A stretch of DNA of 64,000 nucleotides, taken from Strigamia acuminata (taxonomy: Eukaryota; Arthropoda; Chilopoda; Geophilomorpha; Linotaeniidae). Below the pieces are notes generated by a model. That model had not been told where the DNA came from, searched no databases, and worked only from the letters and a program-made list of their open reading frames with translations. A program made the translations under genes and the position numbers. The first letter of the stretch is position 1. Each line of letters starts with the position of its first letter. The stretch is taken from NCBI GenBank assembly GCA_949358305.1, contig OX442321.1:2250605-2314604 (forward strand), given 5' to 3'. Shown here one piece after another: positions 55,136 to 64,000 of the stretch.

Positions 55136-56207
55136 AAATTCAAAATAAAATATAAAAATAAAATCGTAAAAAGTCAACTTTTCCCCTCAAACCTCCCCCG
55201 ATTCCCCAAAAACCTAATAACACCCCGCACAAACCAAAACAAAAGATTAATAAACGCAATATAATAACTTGATGGCAGTCTTAAGCGCATTATAGCACAT
55301 TATTACGAGCCATAGATCAGACACAGCATCCAATTCCCTCCATAAAAGCCACGACACCGTTAATTGGCGCTTCGGGAGCCCGCTCGCAATTGTCTCCCAA
55401 CTCCCAACCTTCTTTTAATATGTTGCGCTTGATGAGTCTGAGGTTAAGTCTCTTTCCCATTGTCCAATTTTCAGGTACAAACCCCCCCCCCCAACCCCCT
55501 CTTCATAAACATAACGGACACTCACTCAGTGGGGGGGCGCGGGGGAGGGGGAAGGAGAGCGTGGGAGTGTCTACAACACATGCAACTTGTTGTTGTTGTC
55601 GTGCAAGTGCAAATTAAACTTTTGCCTCTTCTTAATCCCGCGCACGAGTTGAAGGTTTTCTTAAGAGGCCGCGAATAAACGCGGCCGACATTTCGTCATA
55701 TTTTATTTCCACTTTGCACGCACCTAGGCGTCCACCCTCGCTAATCCGCACCCATTTCCATGCTAATGACACCTTGCTTTTTGCAAATATTTTAATGCCA
55801 GCTCTCGCTCTTTTCGCTCGCAACGCTCTTTCCTGTTTTTCCTCATTATTATTATTATTATTTTAAATACAGGTTTCGTTTTCATTCCACTTCATCATTC
55901 GTCAACTTGTTACTTGTTTTATGGCATGACATTCGCCGGCAATAATGTGGCGAACGTGGTGTTTGGCCAACGGTTTGATTGAGGCTTCGGGGGGCACCGA
56001 GCGACAGGAGGGGGGGGGGGCCATGAATCAGGAGCGGATTTATAGGTTGAAAGAAAATTTTTCTCAGGAAGGATTTTTTTAATTACGGTCCGAGAAAAGA
56101 CCAGAATATTCAGAAATGACGTCTTAGTGATGTTTTTACGAGAAATAAATGTGTTTGTAGGCGGGGAAATGCATTTTTATGCTGGGAAATGAATTCATTT
56201 TGAAATT
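55136..56207. promoter_or_regulatory. Unique DNA, candidate regulatory block
   Basis: 55.26-56.05 kb has balanced composition, CTCCATAAAAGCC and TTTATGGC (55918-55925). C- and G-runs occur at about 55484 and 56010. No gene is supported. Confidence 0.28.
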
Positions 56208-56530
56208 TCAGGCTAAACAAATCATTTTACAATGAAATAATGCATTTTACAGTGAAATAATGCATTTTCCAATAATATAATGCATTTTCCAGTGAAATAT
56301 TGCATTTTCCAATAATATAATGCATTATCCGATAAAATCAAATCCATTTTCCGATAAAATAACGCATTTTTTAAATGAAATAATGCATTTTCCGATAAAA
56401 TAATGCATTTTTTAAGATAAAATAATGCCTTTTCATGTGAAAAAATGCATTTTCATGTGCAAAAATTCCATTTTTATGTAAAGAAATGAATTTTCAGACA
56501 AAAAAGATGCATTTCTATTTGAAAAAATGC
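56208..56530. repeat. About 18-20-bp minisatellite, ataatgcattttcc
   Basis: About 15 degenerate copies containing aataatgcattttccgat. The ATGCAT core makes each unit partly palindromic. Confidence 0.9.
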
Positions 56531-57722
56531 ATTTTCTACATGTCCCATGCATCAAGGGGCCTTTTAGAATCGGATCTTACTTCAGCCCTGACATGGCCTT
56601 TAATATATTCATGCAAAACAAAATTTAAAAAAAAAATCCCAAAAACATTAAAAAATATAAAAATAAGACAGATATGTTCATAATAATCAAAACCCACAAA
56701 ATGACCACACATTTACTAACCCACAACATTCTTTTTAATTAAAAAAATCCAAAAAAATTAAAAAAAAAATTCATAATTTTCCAGCCCAACGAGACCGAAT
56801 TACATGAGCACGATATGTGCAATCCCACGTTCGAGCAAGGAAATAAAAAGAGGTTGCCAGTCAATCAAAAGTGACACAAGACTGATGCGTTTCCTCATCG
56901 CCATCCAGCCCAGCACATTCCCTCCGACCAAAATGGCGTGGCCATTTCACAGCTCCAAAAACTGGAGCCGCCAGCACCAAAATTAAACGCGACAAGTGCA
57001 TCCGTCTCCGCAAACGCTCAAAGGAAACCGACCTGCCACTCAAAGCTCACCGAACGGGCCACTTAATTGACAGAGGTCGCAACTACCGTCTAACGCCACG
57101 GCATTTATCATTACATTCGGCTCAATGGGGAACCAGGAACCAGCACACTCCCAATAACCACCTAATTATACTTTTAACACACAACCAAAGTCTGCCAACC
57201 CTTCAACGTCCCCTTCCTCAGTCCATCAATCACCAATTGTCCTGTGAAAACATAAATTTACGTGCGAAACTCACTCAGAAATCAATCAATCAATCAAACC
57301 CGTCAATCAAACGCAATAAACAATCGATATTACAATAAAAAACCCTCCCAAATATTTTTTACGATGTTTACAGATAACCGTGTGTGTTTACATTAGTTTT
57401 CTGGTAAACACGACGTCACATGTAAATTACCCAGAATGCATTTTGATTATCTGGAACAACAAAATGGTTGTCGATCTATTTCAGCCCCTGAATAAATCAA
57501 ACTCCGACCCGGAAATCGTGTTTTTAGCTCATTTCACACCGTTTTCGATACTAAGTGTCGTTGGTATGTCGGTCTAACATATCGTTACTAACTTACTATG
57601 ACAATTCGATGATATTCCGATAAAAGTTTTTAATTACCGCACGCACGAGTGTTTACACGCAGTTTTCAATGCGCAAAACACCCAAAATCTACCTCCGACA
57701 ACTGGAATTTAGTTTTTCCGAA
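56531..57722. other. Unique DNA, C/A-rich in parts
   Basis: 56.78-57.14 kb is unique with CpG; 57.14-57.36 kb is C/A-rich with (aatc)n at about 57283; 57.36-57.72 kb is mixed. Frames are short and unrecognised. Confidence 0.4.
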
Positions 57723-58061
57723 TACCGTACTGCCTTGACCAATGGCCCGGGCGTTTAATTTTTTTTCGATTCGCCCGCCAGGCGCTTATTCAAAACCAGG
57801 CGATTATTTAAGCCAGGCCTCTATCCAAAAAAAAAGTTGCTGACTCCGAACGTTTCGTTTGTTGAGGTTTCGTCCGTCGAAGTTTCCTCCAAAAGGCTAC
57901 TAAAAACCGTTTTTAATAACCGTTTTTAAAGTATTTTCCGGTTAACCCGGCGTTTATTTGAGGCAGGCGCTTATTGATTTTTTTGGCGGCGGTTGCCAGG
58001 CGCTTAATCAAGAGCCGGCGCTTAATTGCGCCCGGCCATTGTTGTTCAAGGCAGTACGGTA
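57723..58061. mobile_element. MITE with 16-bp exact inverted ends, taccgtactgccttga
   Basis: The ends taccgtactgccttga and tcaaggcagtacggta are exact complements 339 bp apart, followed inside by caatggccgggcg / cgcccggccattg, so the inverted repeat is about 30 bp with a short gap. TA is the outermost pair, so the target may be TA. The interior repeats the motif caggcgcttatt on both strands about six times. Confidence 0.85.
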
Positions 58062-58111
58062 AGCCTGTCTTTTCAAGAAAAGTAAAATTCGTATTTTTGC
58101 TTATCTAGACG

Positions 58112-58394
58112 TGATGTTTCCGGTCCTTCTCTGTGTGGGTTTTTGTTGGTTAATGAAAACTAACTGAGAAATAATGTAGTCTTTTTTTGGGCACAAAATA
58201 GTTTGATCTTTACTCAACCAAAAACAACCATAACGTTTTGATCAATAAGGTAAACTAATATAACAAAAGAACAATACTACGACACATACTAACGACACAC
58301 ACGACGTAACAAACTGTAACTAAAAGTAAGCACTCTTCGAATAACATAAACTCAACACTAAGATACTGCGACTAACAAATATATAAAACTGTAC
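58112..58394 (+). repeat. Dispersed repeat A, copy 3
   Basis: Parallels 26.89-27.17 kb: tgatgtttccggtccttctc, tggttaatgaaaac, aacaaaagaacaatac, aactcaacactaagatactg. The middle 50 bp differ. It starts about 50 bp after the MITE ending at 58061. Confidence 0.8.
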
Positions 58395-59356
58395 ATGTAA
58401 ACACAACAAATTGATTCCCTTTAATCCCAGACACCGACGGGTTTAAACTTGAGCGTTATTATCCAATTGCATCTTGTAAACTTGTCGTATACAGATTTCT
58501 ATGTGCACTGCACAGCAATGCGTGGTCATCACTCATCGCCCTGCGCGCAGAGCCCGTTGTGGACTGACACCGTGTGTGTGGTAGGCGGTTTACAAAATCC
58601 TAAGCCGGCATTGCACTACATCATAAATCAGGCCGGCCGCCACTGGACACAATGATCAGCTGTCACCATCCACAATCGCGACTGTAGGAAGAAGGGGAGG
58701 AGAGAAAGCGGCTTGAACCGATGGACTAACCTCGTGGCTCCCACGGTGCCGATGGACAAGGGGTCATCGTCTACACATCAATTAACACAATGAATATCGT
58801 CGTCTCATCTCCATTTGTGCGCACTTTCCTCCTGACGGGGCTTTGGCGCTTGAAAAAGAGACTTTAAGACAATTAAATGTCCATTTTTTAGGCCGGCTTC
58901 AATGGTTTATGACAGAGATCCTTTAAACTGGTTCAACAAACCCTTTCATGTTGCATTCAATTCAAACAAGGCAAGAAAAAATGCAAGAGGGAGACTTTTT
59001 GAACAACCTAACGAATGATTTATGAGAGTTGTCAGCGCTAAGAGTGTGTGAGAAAGGCGAAGGAAACAACTAGATGCAAGGGGAAGTGACTAAAGCAGAG
59101 ATACGTAATTAAGACACACCTCACTAGTTTGTTCTGCGACTGTGTTGGTAATTGGGTTAGGCTTAACGAGTTTTTGTTTATGTGGGGTATCCTATCTTGA
59201 TCCAAACTGCCCAATAACATATGTAACAGTGTATTGTAATTTCTTGCAGTTCGTAAGTTCTGATTTGATATTTGGTCGACAAAGATGATTAAAGGTCAAG
59301 TGCACTGAGTGGGATTTTTACATTTTCTGAAAGCCCGTAATAAAAAACCAATAATA
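58395..59356. other. Unique DNA
   Basis: 58.44-58.90 kb has balanced composition; the rest is AT-richer. The minus-strand frame 59038-59220 and plus-strand frame 58449-58655 are unrecognised. Confidence 0.38.
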
Positions 59357-59484
59357 TTAGCCGCACTGTATTCTGGGATGATAACAGGTAACAAACATGC
59401 TTAGTTGTAAGCAATACATGACACGTGATTGCTGTCATCCAATCAGCGCACAGAACAACGAATCAATAGAAAATAACACACGGA
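59357..59484 (+). repeat. Dispersed repeat C, copy 2 (split by the hAT MITE)
   Basis: Matches 30353-30482 closely. It continues after the MITE at 59672 (cacacagatacatgtg), corresponding to cacacaaatacgtg in copy 1. Confidence 0.88.
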
Positions 59485-59671
59485 CAGAGATCTGCATTGG
59501 CGTAAAATCCTTACCCGTTACCCGTCCGTTACCCGTCTCCAAAAAAAATTCTTTACCCTACCCTACCCGTACCTGAACGCAATCACGTGTGCCAGAGATG
59601 TGCACTGGCGTAAAAACCGTACCCGTTAACCGTGTACGGTTGCGGGTACGGGTACCCAATGCAGATCTCTG
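59485..59671. mobile_element. hAT MITE with exact ends and 8-bp target duplication
   Basis: The 16-base terminal repeat cagagatctgcattgg is exact at both ends. The 8-base flanks are cacacgga (59477-59484) and cacacaga (59672-59679), one mismatch. Inside is an array-like acccgttacccgt segment and a second partial copy of the left end (gagatgtgcactggcgtaaa). The related locus at 30.48 kb lacks the element, giving the empty site. Confidence 0.92.
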
Positions 59672-59679
59672 CACACAGA

Positions 59680-61030
59680 TACATGTGATATGCCACCTAG
59701 TGTAAAAAGGTGGCAAAACAAGGCACTGCGCTCCCATTAATGGTGTTTTATGTTATAAATATTAAATTATTTTATTAATAACTGACAAAGTATTCGTATT
59801 TAATCATCATAGAATAAATTTTTTTTTTTAGAAATAATAGTTGGTCTCGCTCCCTTTAATTAATTTCCAAGGAAAGAAAATTACTTATTTTACTATTTCT
59901 CCAGTCTTTTTTATCTACCCATTGGCTGTGGAAAAATTTTAAAGAGAAATTTGATTGACTTCCATCAATTTATCAATTTTTTTCCTTCCAAAATCCAATT
60001 TTATCACATTTTAGAAAATTCCCTAAAATTATTCCCAAAACAAAACAAATTTAAAAAAAAAATTAAAACCAATTTTTTTCCAACCTTTAAAAAAAAAAAA
60101 ATTACAAACATAAATATTTATAAGTCCAGCCACCCTTGAACCATCATTCTATCGCCATTGACAACCCACCATACAGTAAACTACCAAAAACTTTAATTAA
60201 ACGTTTTCACTCAAACATTTCCTCCAATCTTCCCCACCCCACCATGATTGACAACAATCACAGTGTTTAATTCGCGCAGAGAAATTATTACATCAATTAC
60301 GCTTGAGCCATCGCCTAAAAAAGGATTCCAGCCCGAATTAACCAATTATTTGCTCCGAGACCACAACCACTCATCAACTGCCATCAACAGGCAGCAAATG
60401 CAGAAAACTAAAACGCAATATCCCATCACTTGTCTTTCTCATCTCGCATCGACTTCTGACACAATCTTTTTGATGTACAGCTCGGAACCGCCCGTTTAGC
60501 CAGGGGTACACAAACCCCCCTCTATAATTTCCGGCACACATCAAGATAAGCTCACAACTGCCACCGCCCATCCACAACCATTTCTTATTCTTATTGCTCT
60601 TTAAAAACCTCCACTCGGCCTCTTTCTGATCCGACAGTTCCAGATTCCTATCGAACAACTACAGCTTCTTTTTTTATTTATTTTTTTGGGTTTTTTTTTT
60701 AAAATGTATGTGGAAATCGTGGATGGTATCTCTCAACAGCTGAAACCTTATAGCCGTCATTAAAGACCGACTCAAATACTCAATCAACAAAAAGTTGAAT
60801 TTTTACCCACTGGGCGGTCGTGGTGATTGTTTTTGGTTATTTTTTTTTTTTTGGGGGGGGGGGGGGGTTTATTTATGAGAGAAATTTTGTGATTTTATGT
60901 TGTTTGGTTGAAACATTTTTTTTGGTCGGCATAACTAGAGTTACTGTGGAAATGGGCAGATGTGGTTGTCATGGGATTTGCATTTGGTATGGGGGAATTG
61001 GGCCCCTGTTATAAAGAGAAAAAAAGAGTT
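59680..61030. other. AT-rich spacer, T/G-rich at the right
   Basis: 59.68-60.24 kb is AT-rich, 60.24-60.70 kb unique and C/A-rich. At 60841-60867 there are 12 T followed directly by 15 G, the reverse-strand form of the C-then-A tracts elsewhere. No gene is supported. Confidence 0.45.
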
Positions 61031-61034
61031 GAAT

Positions 61035-61985
61035 GAAATTGGAAACTTTTAAGGAATTCCAAGAAAATCAAAGAAATCCAATAAATCCACGAAAATCCAA
61101 GAAAATCCGTGAAAATCCACAAAAAATCCACGAAACTCCGTGAAAATCTGTGAAAATCCAAAAAAAATCATCGAAAATCATCGAAAATCCGTGAAAAATC
61201 CAAGAAAATCCATGAAAAATCCAAGAAAATCCGTGAAAATCCAAAAAAAATTTCGAAAATCTTCGAAAATCCGTAAAAATCCAAAACAAATCTACGAAAA
61301 TCCAAAATAATCCAAAACATTCAAGAAAATCTAAGAAAATCTAAAAAATCCAGTAAAATCCAAAAAGTCGAAGAAAATCTACGAAAATCCGTGCAAATCC
61401 AAAAAAATCTACGAAAATTCAAAAAAAATCTACGAAAATCCAAAAAATCAACGAAAATCCAAGAAAGTCCGTGAAAATCCAAAAAAAATCCAAAAATCCA
61501 AAAAATCCGTGAAAATCCAAAAAAATATTCGAAAATCTTCGAAAATCCGTGAAAATCCAAAAAAAAAATCTACGAAAATCCAAAAAAATCCAAAACATTC
61601 AAGGAAATCTACGTAAGAAAATTCAAAAAATCCAATAAAATCCAAAAAGTCGACGAAAATCCAAGATAATCCTTGCAAACCCAAAAAAAATCTACGAAAA
61701 TACAAAAAATCTACGAAAATACAAAAAATCAACGAAAATCCAAGAAAGTCCGTGAAAATCCAAAAAATCCAAAAAATCCCTGAAAATCCAAAAAAAAATC
61801 TATGAAAATCCAAGAAAATCCAAAACATTTAAGGAACTTAAGAAAATCCAAAAATCTAATAAAATCAAAAAAATCCACTGAAATCCAACAAAATCCAACA
61901 AAATCCAATAAAATCCAATAAAATCCAACAAAATCCAATAAAATCCAACAAAATCCAAGATAATAAAAAAAACCCAACAAAATAC
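61035..61985. repeat. A-rich minisatellite, gaaaatcc(a/g) type
   Basis: Nearly 1 kb of units gaaaatccaa, gaaaatccgt, aaaaaatcta in changing order. Sub-blocks of about 200-250 bp recur (for example aatccaaaacattcaag at 61.31, 61.59 and 61.82 kb), indicating larger duplications. The last 120 bp is a purer 10-bp array (aaaatccaac/t). Minus-strand frames repeating FWIFxDF are translation of the array. Confidence 0.93.
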
Positions 61986-62794
61986 AAGATAAAAAAAAAG
62001 CGAGTACTTTTGGGAAAACTCTGGAAAAATTGTGAGAAAATTTCAAGAAAACATTGGAAAATTTTCGTTAAAATTCTAATAAATTGTTGACAAATCTTCG
62101 ACATTTTTCGAAAAACTTTAACCAATAATTATTCTTTAGTTTGCACCTCCAACACAGTTGAAATTCTGTAACCACACCAAAATTTCAATTCCCCGTTCCA
62201 CAAACTTTCCTTCCCCAGTTAGCCCTGTCAATTCATTTGACCAACATCATAAACTTTCTTACTCCACTGTTGACTCGCCAAACAGAAATAAAAAAAAAAT
62301 TTAATGTAAAAGCAAATAACATTCACCTTATATCACTTCCTACGTAAACACAACTTACACGCAATGTATCCCTAACGTCCACATCAATTTTTCTTCCTCT
62401 TTCACGTTTTTCCCCTTTACCACAATCTCCAAATCTACATATTCATTTAACATATATTCATTAACATGGATGAATAAATCATGCAGCCGTTTTGCATCGC
62501 CAGAGCTCCACAATTGCGCCTTCACCTTGTTTTTAATGCATGCCCATTCACCGCCATTAAATATTTACAAAATATTTTATTAAGCTTAACCCATGCACTT
62601 TGGAACACGCCTACATTGATAACAGACCACGTTCAGGCGTGGAAAACAACATCACGCAAAACTACACCGACGCGCACACAAAGAAATAATCAATCAAACA
62701 AAACGAGAAAAAATAGAAAACAAATTAAAATTACGCTTCCGCTCGAGTACAAAATCCAATTGGCTTCTGTCAAAGTTTGCGTTTGACTTTGAGT
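61986..62794. other. Spacer, mostly AT-rich
   Basis: A-rich to 62.10 kb, C/T/A-rich to 62.45 kb, then a mixed stretch with plus frame 62481-62786 (101 aa), which lacks any recognised motif. Confidence 0.38.
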
Positions 62795-63826
62795 CAGGGC
62801 CGGATTAAGCTTTCTTCGGGCCCTAAGAACTAATTCTTTTCCAGACCCCTTGTGGCATAAATTAAACCTGTTTAATTATTTTGTCTAATAATCAATTTTT
62901 AGGCTTAAAATACGCTTTTATGGTTTTTTCTTTCGGATTTTTTTACATCTAAAATTTGATTTTTTGACTTTAAGATGGATTTTGTTTTACCTAAAATTAG
63001 ATTTTTTGATCTAAAATTTGGTTTTTTTTTTTTTATCTAAATTTGGATTTTTCAGCCTAAAATTGGATTTTTCAGCCTAAAATTGGAATTTTCAGCCTAA
63101 AATTGGGGTTTTCAGCCTAAAATTGGATTTTTCAGCCTAAAATTGGATTTTTTAGCCTAAAATTGGATTTATCGACCTAAACTTGAATTTATCGACCTAA
63201 ACTTGGATTTCTCGACCTAAACTTAGATTTTTTTAGTGTAATAATTAATTTTTTTGGCCTAAAATAAGATATATTGACCTAAAATACAATTATTTTGGCC
63301 TAAAATACAATTATTTTGGCCTAAAATACAATTATTTTGGCCTAAAATACAATTATTTTGGCCTAAAATACAATTATTTTGGCCTAAAATACAATTATTT
63401 TGGCCTAAAATACAATTATTTTGGCCTAAAATACAATTATTTTGGCCTAAAATACAATTATTTTGGCCTAAAATACAATTATTTTGGCCTAAAATACGGT
63501 ATTTTGGCCTAAAATACGGTATTTTGGCCTAAAATACGATATTTTGGCATAAAATACGATATTTTGGCCTAAAATACAATTATTTTGGCTTAAAATACAT
63601 TATTTTGGCCTAAAATACGATTATTTTGACCTAAAATTGAATTTTTCGACCTAAAATTGAATTTTTCGACCTAAAATTGAATTTTTCGACCTAAAATTGA
63701 ATTTTTCGACCTAAAATTGTATTTTTCGGTCTAAAATTGAATTTTTTAATTCCACTCCTTTGAGGTGCCCGGTGCACCTCCCCCCCCCCCGTTTGTCTTT
63801 TTTGTCTATGCTACAATCCGCCCCTG
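62795..63826. mobile_element. hAT-like element carrying expanded minisatellites, second member
   Basis: The left end cagggccggattaagc and the complement of the right end (caggggcggattgtagc) pair as inverted repeats and match those at 10.7/11.24 kb, as do the inner edges (cagaccccttgtggc versus ggaccccttgtagc; gtcttttttgtc at the right). The 8-base flanks do not match, so the target duplication has decayed. About 800 of 1032 bp are tandem units. Confidence 0.78.
62990..63745. repeat. 20/21-bp minisatellite blocks inside the hAT-like element
   Basis: Successive homogeneous blocks: cctaaaattggatttttcag (about 7), a transition, cctaaaatacaattattttg + g (about 12, nearly identical), cggtattttgg variants, then cctaaaattgaatttttcga (about 6). 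All share cctaaaat with the array at 10.8 kb. Confidence 0.95.
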
Positions 63827-64000
63827 CGTTAAACATAAAAATGAGAATAAATTAAATTAAATAAACATTAAAATAAATAATAATAAATAAAATAAATGAA
63901 AGCAAGATGTCGGGCGAAATGCGGTTGAGTGTTGAGTTGGCTTTGGTGTGTTGCATGCGTGTCATTTGCATGCGTCGTGCAGAGCGCCCACTAGTGGTGA
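63827..64000. other. A/T-rich then unique DNA to the window end
   Basis: An (aataaat)n-like stretch, then unique DNA with catttgcatgcgtcgtgc. No feature can be called. Confidence 0.4.

Noticed and set aside
54406-55177. Two long minus-strand frames of 245 and 250 aa, Phe/Ile/Ser-rich
   Set aside because: They are the translation of a purine-only A/G tract in two frames at once, with no start context or domain.
61068-62125. Several minus-strand frames repeating FWIFxDF
   Set aside because: Pure translation of the gaaaatcc minisatellite; all frames show the same repeat pattern.

Overview
This window looks like non-coding nuclear DNA from an invertebrate animal. I found no intact protein-coding gene, no rRNA gene, no complete tRNA gene and no CRISPR array. 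The open frames on either strand are short, unconserved to my eye, and mostly translations of A-rich or tandem-repeat DNA. The animal assignment rests on a non-LTR retrotransposon 3' fragment (23.7-24.3 kb), 5S rRNA-derived SINE copies (7.3 and 36.6 kb), a piece matching eukaryotic initiator tRNA-Met (1.24 kb), a gypsy-type primer-binding site (2.73 kb) and many non-autonomous DNA transposons. CpG is common in the unique parts, so germline methylation is probably weak, as in many arthropods. I cannot fix the phylum.

Layout. 0-3 kb: 25-bp minisatellites, a pogo/Tigger-like element containing a PIF/Harbinger-like MITE, then a minus-strand LTR edge. 3-7 kb: C/A-rich spacer, a CpG-rich unique block and dispersed repeats. 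7.2-8.3 kb: a 5S-derived SINE split by a composite TA-flanked insertion, then a small MITE. 8.3-14.9 kb: unique CpG-containing blocks, a hAT-like element carrying a 20-bp minisatellite, and a 21-bp minisatellite. 14.97-15.84 kb: a complete long-inverted-repeat element. 16-24.5 kb: C/A-rich spacer, three copies of one dispersed repeat, an A-rich minisatellite and the LINE fragment. 24.5-32.3 kb: many small inverted-repeat elements. 34.4-35.3 kb: a MITE nested in another, both TA-flanked. 36.2-39.2 kb: more repeats and the second SINE. 39-44 kb: CpG-rich unique DNA and a 100-bp ATCGAT-rich satellite. 44.4-45.4 kb: a GGGGCCCC minisatellite with higher-order structure. 45-57 kb: mainly unique DNA with three minisatellites. 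57.7-59.7 kb: further MITEs, including a hAT MITE with target duplication and an empty-site relative. 61-64 kb: another minisatellite and a second minisatellite-bearing hAT-like element.

Interpretation. The DNA between mobile elements is moderately GC-rich, has CpG, and repeats the octamer GCCATAAA/TTTATGGC at least twelve times by eye. That octamer fits caudal/posterior-Hox sites and also the GCCAT core of Pho/YY1. The plus strand is strikingly rich in A and C, and every A-run of about 18 or more lies on that strand. Together these suggest a long intron or regulatory desert of a developmental gene, perhaps transcribed from the minus strand. This is inference from composition only. No genes could be seen to work together, and I found no previously undescribed gene system; the interest lies in the mobile-element architecture.
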